Below are positions 48,935-59,178 of a stretch of 64,000 nt of DNA, piece by piece. The DNA is taken from positions 806,001 to 870,000 of the forward strand of contig CP073214.1 in assembly GCA_020342235.1 (NCBI GenBank), read 5' to 3'. This stretch comes from Saccharomycopsis phalli. Its lineage: Eukaryota > Ascomycota > Saccharomycetes > Ascoideales > Saccharomycopsidaceae. The notes beneath the pieces were generated by a model, which ran no database searches, had not been told where the DNA came from, and was given only the letters and a program-made list of their open reading frames with translations. Position numbers and translations under genes: made by a program. The stretch's first letter is position 1, and each line of letters begins with the position of its first letter.

Positions 48935-49207
48935 CTATTTGACCTTTTTCTCCAAGTCTCTAACATGTTGCTCCAAGTTTGTGATTGTCTTCTCGAGGGC
49001 CAAAACATCTGTAATAATAACCTTATTAGCGGCTCTATATTCGTCAATCAAGTAGTAATAGGATCCAAGTCCAGTTATCGATACCCCCAACAAAAAGCCA
49101 AGGAATCCACCCCTGAAGGCACCAATTCTTCTAGGTGACTTAGTCGCAGCAATAGTTTCAGTAGTGTATGATCTTCTAGCGATGCCAAATATTCTTCTGC
49201 CAATCAT
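48935..49207 (-). CDS. Small mitochondrial membrane protein with coiled coil
   Basis: 90 residues from an ATG. The N-terminus is basic with an RRSYTTE motif typical of mitochondrial presequences (MIGRRIFGIARRSYTTE). One membrane span follows (GGFLGFLLGVSITGLGSYYY), then a C-terminal coiled coil (ALEKTITNLEQHVRDLEKK). This layout is common in small inner-membrane proteins of fungi. I do not recognise the orthologue. It is convergent with the USP-like gene. Confidence 0.72.
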   Translation of the reverse strand: MIGRRIFGIARRSYTTETIAATKSPRRIGAFRGGFLGFLLGVSITGLGSYYYLIDEYRAANKVIITDVLALEKTITNLEQHVRDLEKKVK

Positions 49208-49417
49208 TTTGTAGTTGCGACCGTATGATCGCTGCGATCCTTACAAGGTAATTGGATAGTAATTGATTATGTAATCACAAATATGAACCATCGGCTCTAG
49301 AATTTTAAATTAAATTAAATTAAATTTTTATTTAAAGTAATAGTTATATTAGACTCTTGGGGGATATTTATACTTCATCGTCTACATCACAATTCTAAAT
49401 TTAAAGATTAGATTGAA

Positions 49418-51157
49418 CTATGCACATACATATGTCTTGGAAATCCACAAACTTTCATAAACATAGAGTGTTGTAAATCTTTCCTCTGGGTCAGGGTTAA
49501 GCATATCATACAACGTTTCCTTCTTACTATGGATCACTTCTTTGTCGTTACCATCTTTCAAGTTCTCAATAGGTTCAAATTTTCCTTTCTTTGTAATTTG
49601 ACCGTTTTCGCTGTATTTGGGACGTTTCAGTAAGTACTTAAGATATAACTCATCACTGCCCTTGGCCTTGAACCATAAGTAATTCGCTACTCTCATAACC
49701 ATATACATCACACCTAAAGACCATACATCTGTTAGTCTTGGGTCGTAGTCTCTGGAAAGATACTCTTCTGGGGCAACATATGGCTCAGATCCACACGCAC
49801 CTGAAGAAAGCTGGATCTCGTCCTCCCAGCTTGTCTTGAACACAGCAGCAGTTCCAAAGTCAATTATCTTGCAAGTTCCATTTTGAGTAAGAAGAATATT
49901 TTCAGGCTTTAAATCACAATGTGCAATACCTTTTGAATGCATATATATGACACCATTGACAATCTGCTTGAAGAAGCAGTCTGCTTTTATGTAGTGTAAT
50001 CCTTCACCATCAGTCTCATGAATAAGCGTGTATAAATCACCCGCTACACAGTATTCAAGTACTTCAGAGTATACTCCCTTTGTGTTTCTCATTAAATCGT
50101 AAGTCTTTATGATATTCTTATGGTTCAAAGATAACAGGATTATAAACTCTGAAATCAATCTCTTGGTGAAATGAGAAGAGTCCTCATCTGCCTTTTTTTT
50201 CAACTCTTTTACGGCAAACAATTTCTCAGACTTTGAATTGAGCTTGCCAACTATCTTGACAACCCCATACGAACCCTTGCCACAAATTCCTCGAGCCGTC
50301 CCATATTTTGTGCTTAATTTGATATCCAAGTCATTAAAATTAGTTGTTTTGCAGAGGTCTGTTGATTCTATCACCGCTGATAACTTGTCTATCAACTCTA
50401 ATTGCGGTTTTCCGATGGCAGCGTCTATCTCTGGCTCAGAGTCTTCATCAGAATCCTCTTCCAACAGCTCAGTCCTTACTTTTCTGCCTGTCCTAGGCAC
50501 AACAAACGCAGGAGGATCATAAAACTTTTTATCTCTCAATTCGCACAATAATTTCAATCCAGGCTTGTTTGTGAAGATACTAATAGAACTGTCATTGCGC
50601 TCACTTTCAGTCTGGCTCTTAGGCTTCAAAAATCCAGACAACAACGCTACTCCGGGGATTCCGCTACTCATACCCTTCTCTAGTAATTTGGCTGGGAGTA
50701 GTTTGTGCTCATGAGTACCATCATTGTATATTACTAATGTTCCCACCTGTTTGCCCTCACGTGAAATGGGTGGTTTAAAGGGTCCTGGATCCGATATTTC
50801 CAGAGTTTTCGAGCCCAATGCTTCTGCTGATGCATAGGGCCTGTTTTCTTGTATAGTAGCATTCGGGTCGACTTTAAACAAATGTTTGAACTTGGAGCTT
50901 AATGAATGGTCATCCACCAAATCCTCCGAGGAGTGAAATAGCTTTTTGTTGTTAGCTGGCTTGGCACTACTGCCTTTTGAGATTGATTTAGTTCTTTTTG
51001 TACTTGAAGGCATGGCACTGGAATGTTTCAGCTGACCTTGATGATCATTGCTAAGTTCTTTTTCCCTCGAAGCTGATTTGACTTGATCCATCGATGGATT
51101 TTCACCGCTTTGAAAGCTTTTTGACCAGAATTTGGGAGAGCTAGCCTTCTTACTCAT
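49418..51157 (-). CDS. SAT4: Hal4/Hal5-type protein kinase
   Basis: About 579 residues from the ATG at 51157 (MSKKASSPKFWSK); the frame opens upstream at a TTG. The N-terminal half is Ser-rich and likely disordered. The kinase domain covers about 285-579: glycine loop GICGKGSYGVVK, Lys in FAVKELKKK, catalytic loop AHCDLKPENILL and DFG as KIIDFGTAAV. HCD in place of HRD is a trait of the fungal Npr1/Hal5 family. Sat4/Hal4 and Hal5 stabilise the potassium transporter Trk1 and give salt tolerance. Length fits Sat4 (603) better than Hal5 (855), but the paralogue is not certain. Confidence 0.85.
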   Translation of the reverse strand: MSKKASSPKFWSKSFQSGENPSMDQVKSASREKELSNDHQGQLKHSSAMPSSTKRTKSISKGSSAKPANNKKLFHSSEDLVDDHSLSSKFKHLFKVDPNATIQENRPYASAEALGSKTLEISDPGPFKPPISREGKQVGTLVIYNDGTHEHKLLPAKLLEKGMSSGIPGVALLSGFLKPKSQTESERNDSSISIFTNKPGLKLLCELRDKKFYDPPAFVVPRTGRKVRTELLEEDSDEDSEPEIDAAIGKPQLELIDKLSAVIESTDLCKTTNFNDLDIKLSTKYGTARGICGKGSYGVVKIVGKLNSKSEKLFAVKELKKKADEDSSHFTKRLISEFIILLSLNHKNIIKTYDLMRNTKGVYSEVLEYCVAGDLYTLIHETDGEGLHYIKADCFFKQIVNGVIYMHSKGIAHCDLKPENILLTQNGTCKIIDFGTAAVFKTSWEDEIQLSSGACGSEPYVAPEEYLSRDYDPRLTDVWSLGVMYMVMRVANYLWFKAKGSDELYLKYLLKRPKYSENGQITKKGKFEPIENLKDGNDKEVIHSKKETLYDMLNPDPEERFTTLYVYESLWISKTYVCA

Positions 51158-51498
51158 GATTTCAGAGTTAATTCCCGGTTTTGTTATTGGGTATGTATTA
51201 GCAGTCAACCCTGTGAAGTAAATTTATTTGACTTCTTTTGGCCCTCACGGGAAAAAAGTGAGTATATGTGCGATTAGTATTTAAGTAGTGTACTGACGCA
51301 GCAGAAATGTTCATAAAATGTAGAAGGTGGATCACATTATATTAAATTTTAGAGTTCAGGTCATGCACGAAATTATTTTTATTCGAATTCTACGCTATTA
51401 AGAATCTACTGACTACCATAAGTATCTTGGCCCCCGAATGACCCCGTGCGCATAACCCTAAATGTGATGTAGCGATTATAAATCATTTGTAAACAGTA
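51158..51498. promoter_or_regulatory. Divergent spacer SAT4 / DAM1
   Basis: 341 bp of AT-rich DNA between two divergent start codons. No strong motif is seen. Confidence 0.35.
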
Positions 51499-52056
51499 AT
51501 GAGCAGGAAATCAATACGGGTAGCGCACAATGAAAATTATTCTTTAATAGATGATGTTGAGTCTTTTGAGGTCATAGCCAATAATTTGAGTGACTTGAAT
51601 CAAAATCTAATTAACTTACAGAAGTTGCATGACAACTTCGTGTCGTTCAACGAAGGCATTGGCTCGTTGATTTACGGCTTGAATATTAACGCGTGGTGCA
51701 CAGAATTTTCTGAAGCGCCTAATGATGAGAGCTTTATAACTAAATTAAAGATTGAAGAGCTCAACATGAAAAGTGAGGATTTGAAAAAGAAAATTCGACA
51801 GTTGAATGATGGAGAGGTGGTAAATGACAGTGTAACGCTGATTAATGATAATTCGTTTGTTGTTGACCCAGAAAATAGTTATGCAAGAGAAGTCAAGCCA
51901 GGAGCTCCTAGGCAAATCGCCACTAAAAACCTAAAGAAGAGACAAAGCCGTATACCGCAGCCGAAGAAGCCAATAGGCTACAAGACCAATAGAGCCTCAA
52001 TACTAAAGCAAAGGCACTCGATAAGTCAAAGAGAGAAATTTGAAGGTAAAAAATGA
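51499..52056 (+). CDS. DAM1: DASH complex subunit Dam1
   Basis: 185 residues. The Dam1 domain is at about 20-80, with the diagnostic NFVSFNEGIGSLIYGLNINAW followed by CTEFSEAP. A basic C-terminus follows (KNLKKRQSRIPQPKKPIGYK) with several Ser/Thr sites, RQSR and RHSIS among them, that resemble Aurora kinase consensus sites. Dam1 is part of the ten-subunit DASH ring that couples kinetochores to microtubule plus ends. It is shorter than Saccharomyces Dam1 (343), as is usual outside the Saccharomycetaceae. Confidence 0.92.
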   Translation: MSRKSIRVAHNENYSLIDDVESFEVIANNLSDLNQNLINLQKLHDNFVSFNEGIGSLIYGLNINAWCTEFSEAPNDESFITKLKIEELNMKSEDLKKKIRQLNDGEVVNDSVTLINDNSFVVDPENSYAREVKPGAPRQIATKNLKKRQSRIPQPKKPIGYKTNRASILKQRHSISQREKFEGKK

Positions 52057-52149
52057 AACAGGCTAATGACTACAGGAATAAAAAATAACTGATTCATAAA
52101 GGACAATGTAATGATGTAATGAACTAAATTTATGTTTGGATGATGACAC

Positions 52150-53838
52150 TTAGCAAAAAAAGTGTTGTAACTTCAAGATGAATGGTCCATTTTTAATGAA
52201 GTTCTTCTGCTCAAATTCTTCTTGGCGCATCAAATCCTCGTCAAAGATTTTTCTGTCTGAGATCAAGTCAATTTGTTCAGCTGATATAATGATTCTGGCA
52301 GATCTAGTGTATATCTTGTGGCCAAAGTAAAACAAAAACAACACGACAACACCCAAGTAGTTTTGGAAGAAACTGATGATATCTGGCTTTCCGTGAGATC
52401 CTAATGGGAAAAGTGAGATCCAGAATTGCACCATGAGAATGAACAAATTCAATGCGATGGCAATATACGATCCGATGACACCAGTCTTGGATTTGTATCC
52501 CAACTCGCCCAATGATCGTCCTTGGGTCTTCATGGCTTTTCTGAATCTAATGTGGCAAAAACTGATAGTGGTCCAGGTGAAGATAGTGGACAAACCTGAA
52601 ATCGACAACAACCAGTTAAAGATAGTTTCCTCCTGGTTATATGCAGCAACGAAAGAGAACAATCCGGTGACAGATGCGATAATCAAACCGATGAGTGGTC
52701 TTCCATTCTTGTCGATGTAATTCATCCACTTTGGAGCAAATTGCTGTTCAGCCAAACATTGAATAGTTCTGGAACTTGAGTAAACGGCGGAGTTGGCAAC
52801 GGACAAAACAGATAATAAAATAACACTGTTCATAACATGAGGAAGAATCTTGACACCATGGGAACTAATGGCGATGACAAAAGGAGAGGCATGAGTGGCA
52901 CTACCACCGGATCCTAACAATTGGTCAGAGTTGGATGGGACAAGCAAACCGACCATAAGCAATGCAATCATGAAGATAAAGAGGATTCTGTAACCGACGA
53001 TTTTGATGGCTTGGGGAATGGCTCTCTTTGGGTTGGATTGTTCGGCAGCAGTCAATGCAACAAACTCAGTACCACCAAAAGAGAAAGCAGCAGCAACAAA
53101 GACATTACAGAGACCCTTGAATCCATTCTTGAATGCACCAGGGTTGTGCCAGTATTGGGCACCGATAAATTCCTTTTTGCCTGCTCCGCCAAGATCAATG
53201 ATGATTGCTAAGATGATAAATCCGGTGACGGTTATTAATTTGGTGGAGTTGAAAAAAAACTCGGCTTCTCCGTACCCTTTTGCGCCGAAGAAGTTGATAA
53301 CCAAGATTAAAAGGTAGAATGGGCCGATAAAAATATCAGAGTTGATATCAGTCCAATATTTAAGCGTTATAGATGCTGTAACCAATTCTAAAGAGAACAC
53401 GGTTAACCATTGGATTGCATAGTTCCAGCCAACAGCAAAACCAATGGAGTCGTCAAGAAACTTTTTTGGGTAAGCATTGAATCCACCATTTAAACTTCCA
53501 TATGCAACAGCTAACTCACCGGCAGCATCGATAACAAAAAACACCATAAAAGAGATAAGGGCGTACCCAACTAAGAGACCAGCAGGACCGGCCTTGGATA
53601 ATGCTTTACCAGATCCCACCCAAAGACCAGTGCCGACACCGGTCGACAAGGCGATCATGATAACATGTCTCTGGGAAATGGACTTCTCCATTTGAACTGG
53701 TGCATTAGGGTCAATTCTTTTGAAGCCATCCTTAAATTTGGCGAAGCCACTGAGATTCTTCTCATATGGCTGGTTCTTTATTTCATGTATTTCTGTGGAG
53801 TAGACCAGCTTGAGGTCTGCGTTTTTCTCAATGGACAT
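52150..53838 (-). CDS. Amino-acid permease (YAT family, Gap1-like)
   Basis: About 562 residues from the ATG at 53838 (MSIEKNADL); the longer frame starts at a TTG. Twelve membrane spans are predicted. Family motifs include RHVIMIALSTGVGTGLWVGS, PAGLLVGYALISFMVF, GFAVGWNYAIQW, AFSFGGTEFVALTAAEQSNP and SVANSAVYSSSRTIQCLAEQ. It imports amino acids across the plasma membrane by proton symport. It resembles Gap1/Gap2 and Agp-type permeases; substrate range cannot be read. Two GATAAG boxes upstream suggest nitrogen catabolite control. Confidence 0.9.
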   Translation of the reverse strand: MSIEKNADLKLVYSTEIHEIKNQPYEKNLSGFAKFKDGFKRIDPNAPVQMEKSISQRHVIMIALSTGVGTGLWVGSGKALSKAGPAGLLVGYALISFMVFFVIDAAGELAVAYGSLNGGFNAYPKKFLDDSIGFAVGWNYAIQWLTVFSLELVTASITLKYWTDINSDIFIGPFYLLILVINFFGAKGYGEAEFFFNSTKLITVTGFIILAIIIDLGGAGKKEFIGAQYWHNPGAFKNGFKGLCNVFVAAAFSFGGTEFVALTAAEQSNPKRAIPQAIKIVGYRILFIFMIALLMVGLLVPSNSDQLLGSGGSATHASPFVIAISSHGVKILPHVMNSVILLSVLSVANSAVYSSSRTIQCLAEQQFAPKWMNYIDKNGRPLIGLIIASVTGLFSFVAAYNQEETIFNWLLSISGLSTIFTWTTISFCHIRFRKAMKTQGRSLGELGYKSKTGVIGSYIAIALNLFILMVQFWISLFPLGSHGKPDIISFFQNYLGVVVLFLFYFGHKIYTRSARIIISAEQIDLISDRKIFDEDLMRQEEFEQKNFIKNGPFILKLQHFFC

Positions 53839-55305
53839 TCTGAGGCGATGCGACAAGTAGGTAAAAGATGGATATGACGGTTAAATGTAAAAGTGGTATG
53901 AAGTAATAGGAAACAATTCTAACATTCTACGACGGATTTATTTGTATTTATATTCAATAATTAATTGAGCCTTGGATAGCTAGAATGGAACCACTGCATT
54001 TTGTGCGGCTAAGTCGCTGCATGGCACTGTTGCGCCACGCAGCCTATTACGAGTTTTCAGATTGACATTATGCCCCAGTCCAAGATTTTTTTGGTCGAAT
54101 ACAGTCGCTGATGTTGGTAGATACATCGGCTGTAGTAAGCGATTTAGAAAGGAGTTGTCAGATAAGTCGCCAAAGTAAAACATATCTATAATCTACACCA
54201 TATATACCTCAGCCCAGATTAATCGCCATTCAATTCTGTGACCAAGGAAATTGGGCCCCATTCTGAAATAGTCATTGACAATTATGTTGTAACTGCCTGC
54301 CATATGTCCGTCTAACCCCAGCTCTGATAAGCTTTTGGCCAAGGATTGAATGATGCCGGTGCCGTGCTAGGTGCAATATATGCAAGATAACAAACATTTC
54401 CCGATATACAGTACGTAGTGGTGGTAAGCGCCTTGGCTGGCTGCAACTGTCGTTTGAGCCTTTACCTAGTTGGCGCCAGATCCACTAAATTGGTACATGA
54501 TAGTACCGCCAAGTAGTAGGTACGTTGAGGCATCTGTACCAATTGGCGAAGAAGATCTAAATTTGAAACTTCTTCTCCGCATAGATGGCACCGCTTAGGT
54601 GAGATTATCCGCCACATAGTATATCCATGGTGGTAATCGCCGAGTGCTTTCTGGGCACCGTACCCAATACTAAACAGTAAACAGTACCGCGGCGACCGCA
54701 CTTACATACAACTTCACATCGAATAATGTTCCTTTGTATCTTTATCTACACATTATTATATTCATGAGGCATCTATTGACACTAAAAATAGGAGAGGCCT
54801 CTACAGGTAACGCAGGAGATGCTAATGATCGGGTAATATTCATCTCGATGCAATCGTTTCTGGGCAACTTCCAATTTGACTTAAAACCTTAATCATGTGC
54901 CTGATCTGCATCGTATAGATTAGGTATCTATAGTAAATGACTTCCGAGTACAACCAACCGTATTTCGAGGAGTTTATATTCATTCAAGTCTGCTTTTAGT
55001 CGTTAGGAGCGTAAGATTCCCTACTCATTATTCCAACAACACTCATATCCTCCGCATACAACTATACACTCAGACCCAGTACATAAGCTTCATCTAGGCA
55101 TTGCAAAAAAATATAATTCCCCTCTTGAATTTGCATGACAAGCTCTCAATAGTCGTTCCTTCGACCCTAAGCGCCGTATGGCTTTAGTTCTCAACAGTGG
55201 GGTTACATGGTTACGTTTCCCTGCTGTTAGTTTCCATGCCTTTACAAATCAAATCACATACATGAGATTCTCCAATCGTCAAGTATCGTTGAGAATAAGT
55301 TTAAT
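53839..55305. promoter_or_regulatory. Long divergent spacer permease / VMS1 with GATA sites
   Basis: 1467 bp without a supported gene. GATAAG occurs at 54161-54166 and 54326-54331, a GATAA at 54386-54390, and inverse TTATC copies occur near 54737-54742. GATA factors (Gln3/Gat1 type) bind such sites before nitrogen-regulated permease genes. The stretch 54440-54710 is richer in G+C and has several GTACCGC and TTGGCG-like words. It has no coding frame I trust; I cannot say what it is. Confidence 0.45.
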
Positions 55306-57063
55306 ATGAATAGTTCCAAGGATGATGGCTCTAATGTAAAAAAAAATTCAAAGCCAAAAAATTCAAAGACCTCAACAGAGGATTATTCAGTTTTTAATCT
55401 CAGTGATGAGTTTTTGGAAAGGTTGAGCTTGATGTATTTTGATACCAATGCTTTGTTAGCTAGCAAGCCAAAAGATATCACTTTACCAGATTTAAAAGAA
55501 GAGGTGGATAATTTTAATTTAAAATCGTTCGAGGAAGCAATTCCCCAAATAATTTACCCAAAGAAGCAACTTGGTCCAGTGATGGAAAAGACTGAGAATG
55601 CGGATGACAAGAGCGATTACGAAGAAGGAACAGAAAGTGAAGACGAGGAATTCGATCTCTATAAACGAGAGATTGAGCGAGACTATTCTAATGTTGAAGA
55701 AGATCAAAGTAATCAGAAAGTGTCGTTTTTAAACACCAGGTCTCCAAGAATCTACCTTAATGAAAGCTCAGATATCATACCTAAAGTGCCGCAGGAAAGT
55801 ATGAGCTCGTATACGGTGTTTAAGGCCTTGTTCAACGAAAGGGAAATTGGCAATCCTATTGAAGCTTTGAAGTTTTTTAAGGCACATGCTAAGGACGGCA
55901 TGTCTGCGATGTTCATGGTTGGGGGCGGACATTTCGCTGGAGCGATTGTAGCACATCAGCCTCTAAAATCCAAAATATTGAGCCAGCAGGTTCATTTCCT
56001 AAAGCATAAGACTGTGCATAGATATACCACCAGACGTAAGCAAGGTGGACAGCAGAGCACTATGGATAACTCAAAAGGTAAGGCCAACTCAGCAGGATCT
56101 TCTTTGAGAAGATACAATGAGCAGGCATTGGCTAAGGATATAAAAGAAGTATTAACTGAGTGGCTGCCTTATTTGAAGCACTGCAAGAATATTTTTGTGA
56201 GAGCAAACACCAAGATCAACTACAAGTTAATTGTGGATGATGAAAATATTCTCAAGACAGATCCGAGGGTTAAGGGTTTTCCATTTGTAACCAAGAGAGC
56301 TTCCTTGGATGAGTTGAAGAATTCGTGGCTTACACTTACACATTTGGAAGTGCTTCCTCTTCCAAAGGTGGACATTTCCTCTAAACAGAAAATAGAGCAA
56401 GACATGAGACTCTTGAACCTGAGAAAGCAGAAATCAGCTAAGCCTACTTTGGTGGAAACTGTAACAGAAGAAGTTCAGGTGGCCAACGAGCTAGTACTGG
56501 CAATCAAGAAGGGAAAGAATCCACAGTTGATGCAATTGCTCCGAAAGAACAAAATAGATATCAACAGCTATTCTGTTCCTCCACTCGAGAAATATAATGG
56601 GTCTGGATTGTTGCATCTCGCTGCTGAACTTGGTCGCCTGCATATGGTGTTCTTTATGCTCACAGTCCTTAAAGCCGACCCAACAATCACCAATAGCAAC
56701 GGCAAAACTGCTTCGGACTTGGCAAAAGACACTAACACACTGTATGAATTTCAAAAGTTCCGGCATGCTAATCCGGATAAGTGGGACTGGGAAGCAGCAC
56801 ATGTGGGAGAGCCATTGAGTGCACAAGACATTGCTGAACGTGAATCCAAAGCGGCGAAAGAGCAGAAGGAAGTGGTAAGGAAATTAATAGAAGAGGAGAA
56901 GGGGAAGCCACGAGACATTACTGTGAAAAAATTTGGCGAAGGAAAAAGTCTACCACCGAGCTTAGATCAACAAACTTTGATAGGATTGTCTGACGAAGAT
57001 AGACGTAGAGTAGAGAGAGAAAAGAGAGCTAGAGCTGTGGAGGCTAGAATGAGAATGAAATAG
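55306..57063 (+). CDS. VMS1: Peptidyl-tRNA hydrolase of ribosome quality control (Vms1/ANKZF1)
   Basis: 585 residues. The VLRF1 release-factor-like domain (about 200-330) includes GGGHFAGAIVAHQPLKSK and the catalytic loop RRKQGGQQS. Ankyrin-like repeats lie near 410-475 (GSGLLHLAAELGRLHMVFFM). A coiled coil and a Cdc48-binding VIM follow at the C-terminus (RRRVEREKRARAVEARM). Vms1 cleaves nascent chains from tRNA on stalled 60S subunits and acts at mitochondria. The usual N-terminal C2H2 zinc finger is not present: the whole protein has one cysteine, in YLKHCKNIF. Confidence 0.93.
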   Translation: MNSSKDDGSNVKKNSKPKNSKTSTEDYSVFNLSDEFLERLSLMYFDTNALLASKPKDITLPDLKEEVDNFNLKSFEEAIPQIIYPKKQLGPVMEKTENADDKSDYEEGTESEDEEFDLYKREIERDYSNVEEDQSNQKVSFLNTRSPRIYLNESSDIIPKVPQESMSSYTVFKALFNEREIGNPIEALKFFKAHAKDGMSAMFMVGGGHFAGAIVAHQPLKSKILSQQVHFLKHKTVHRYTTRRKQGGQQSTMDNSKGKANSAGSSLRRYNEQALAKDIKEVLTEWLPYLKHCKNIFVRANTKINYKLIVDDENILKTDPRVKGFPFVTKRASLDELKNSWLTLTHLEVLPLPKVDISSKQKIEQDMRLLNLRKQKSAKPTLVETVTEEVQVANELVLAIKKGKNPQLMQLLRKNKIDINSYSVPPLEKYNGSGLLHLAAELGRLHMVFFMLTVLKADPTITNSNGKTASDLAKDTNTLYEFQKFRHANPDKWDWEAAHVGEPLSAQDIAERESKAAKEQKEVVRKLIEEEKGKPRDITVKKFGEGKSLPPSLDQQTLIGLSDEDRRRVEREKRARAVEARMRMK

Positions 57064-57118
57064 ACGTTAATGATGTGAATTCAATTACAGAGTTAGTATT
57101 ATGTAGCACTCGGATTTC

Positions 57119-58393
57119 CTATTCCTCGAGTTTCCGTTTCTTGCCATTGCGCTCTTCTTGCTCAATCAACTTGCTGGCAAACTTGTCAAATAGTTCAACA
57201 TATTGTTTTAGACTAGTACTATTCCAACTTTCATCAGAGACTTTGGATTGGTTCTCATCAAATTCACGTAATAACTGGTGTAAGTTCGGAGAATTAGACG
57301 GATCAAAGCCGACTCTTTCACTTCCAGAATCATTGAGCTCATTTTCATAATCATCGTACATTATTGCCGCATCAAAAGGCACACAAACACTACCTGTACC
57401 GGGATGAATGCAAAAAGGCGACTTTAATAAATGGATCAACTGTCTGGAAACCTCGATATCCAATCTAGGATACAAAGCCTCTATAATAATATCTTCTCTC
57501 ATATTCTGAAATTGAGATACACCGAAAATCTTGTTGTTTTTCTCGTATACAGTCTTGATATCAGACCATTTCTCACTTGTTGATCTGTTGGGATGATTAG
57601 TCCAGTGCTCTTTTAATAGCCCCGAAAATTTCTTGTCTGAAATCATCGGTAACAAATCTGAAAATGCAACCTCGTCATTTTGCCAAGGATTCTGATCTTG
57701 AATAATTATATCTTTAAACTTGCTTTTCAAAATGTTCAATGACCTGCTTACATGAGGATGCAATGGTCTTCTAAGATTTAATCCATTTCTGTTTCCTTTC
57801 CTTTTTCCAATAACATCTAAATATTCAACGACTGCCCTTCTTTGTTGTTCGTTCAATTTTCTGGCATCACTGTCGCTCACCCAACAATGAGCGCCTCTTC
57901 TTCCTGAAAAAACCCAGATTAAATTTTCAAATCCAAAATCATCTCTCAACGCAGACTCAATGACGCGACTACCTATTGTAATAAATTTCCAGCATTTTTC
58001 ACATATATCAGTTCCTGAGCAGCACGTTCGTATTCCATCATAATCAGTCAAATCGATATCAAAAACTAGGTCCTTCTCAAGAGGCTTCATGGCTGATTTA
58101 GGAAGGGTCTTTCTGTTTCTTGGGTTCACTGCATATATAGCACCAATCTCAAATCTGGTAGGATTGCTCTTCACCACAGAGCTTCTGAATTCCTCGAGAG
58201 AAGAATAAGAATTATACCGTTGATAGGCGCCACTTCGGTACTCATATGCAAATTCTCGGTTTGCAAACGACTTATTTACAACCGTGTCAGAATGATTTAA
58301 CCACCTGAAAATCTGCTTGAACGGAAGCAAATTCTCATAATAGAATTGCATATCATATTCTGACACTTTTTGTGCTGGTTCTGCGGACGGCAT
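57119..58393 (-). CDS. PRI1: DNA primase catalytic subunit
   Basis: 424 residues (Saccharomyces 409). The N-terminal YYENLLPFKQIFRWL and REFAYEY are followed by the catalytic Asp pair in LVFDIDLTDYD (about residue 110), the zinc-binding CCSGTDICEKCW, and VFSGRRGAHCWV with the nucleotide-binding residues. Pri1 makes the RNA primer within DNA polymerase alpha-primase. An MCB box stands 35 nt upstream of the ATG, as expected for a replication gene. It is convergent with VMS1, 55 bp apart. Confidence 0.96.
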   Translation of the reverse strand: MPSAEPAQKVSEYDMQFYYENLLPFKQIFRWLNHSDTVVNKSFANREFAYEYRSGAYQRYNSYSSLEEFRSSVVKSNPTRFEIGAIYAVNPRNRKTLPKSAMKPLEKDLVFDIDLTDYDGIRTCCSGTDICEKCWKFITIGSRVIESALRDDFGFENLIWVFSGRRGAHCWVSDSDARKLNEQQRRAVVEYLDVIGKRKGNRNGLNLRRPLHPHVSRSLNILKSKFKDIIIQDQNPWQNDEVAFSDLLPMISDKKFSGLLKEHWTNHPNRSTSEKWSDIKTVYEKNNKIFGVSQFQNMREDIIIEALYPRLDIEVSRQLIHLLKSPFCIHPGTGSVCVPFDAAIMYDDYENELNDSGSERVGFDPSNSPNLHQLLREFDENQSKVSDESWNSTSLKQYVELFDKFASKLIEQEERNGKKRKLEE

Positions 58394-58428
58394 GTTCTGG
58401 TGGAAAGATGTTTATAGACAATAAATCA

Positions 58429-58434
58429 ACGCGT
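58429..58434. promoter_or_regulatory. MCB box upstream of PRI1
   Basis: ACGCGT ends the AATCA-flanked element 35 nt before the PRI1 ATG. It matches the MBF site found before MCM2 and before the bZIP gene in this window. Confidence 0.65.
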
Positions 58435-58544
58435 TTGGCGTATGTGTCAGGGCTTCGTAATCTACAGACAAGTGAGAAATACTATACACCTTCCATAAAA
58501 CAAATATAAATAAATCAAGGATCTCTATTATATCCAATAAAAAG

Positions 58545-59106
58545 TTAAGATTTCTTTACTGTAAGCGGTGGAACATCGGAAATCAATTTTGATTGTAGAG
58601 TTAAGATATAGTTTCGTAGTTCCTGGTTCTCCTTTCTTAAACTCTCAATCAAGTCTTCGAGCTCACGTGTCTTCGAGACCTGCGATTCTAATTCTTTGAT
58701 ATATTGTTCCTTTCGAAGCCTAAAAGCCCGCTGCGCGTTTCTATTCTGAGCTGCCCTTTTAGTTGGATTCAATTGCCGATTTATACTTCTCAGGGGCATC
58801 TGATCATGCGCCTGTTGTGCCAAGTGGTTGGCCTCCTGAAGTAAGTCACTGTTGCTCGTAGGGCTAGATTTAACAGAATTCGTGACAGGATCTTTTTGTC
58901 CTGCTTGCTCGGAGCTGGCATTTGCTGTGGCACTGACGGCTATAGCCTCCTCAAATCCTGTTGTCAACGAGCTTTTGAAGCTAGGATCGATTTGATCATC
59001 TGCATTCGTTAGTAAAATAAATCAACGAATTTGGTGCTGTTTGCATATATCATTATAATCCACACTTACTTTTATCTTTCTCTGACCATGTTCTGTAACC
59101 ACTCAT
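58545..59106 (-). CDS. bZIP transcription factor, two exons
   Basis: Coding exons are 59106-59070 and 58999-58545 on the minus strand, separated by a 70-nt intron (59069-59000) with donor GTAAGT, branch TACTAAC (59014-59008) and acceptor CAG. The join is in phase and gives 163 residues starting MSGYRTWSEKDKND. Without the intron, the frame opens only at a TTG. The bZIP basic region is NPTKRAAQNRNAQRAFRLRK, of the Yap/KapC type, followed by a leucine zipper to the C-terminus. The particular factor is not recognised. An MCB box lies 72 nt upstream and a Reb1-like palindrome about 270 bp upstream. Confidence 0.88.
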
Positions 59107-59178
59107 AACTTTGCTGTCAATATTACATAAACTGGTTGCGTTAAACTAGTAATCGATTATATAAACAACACGCAAAAA

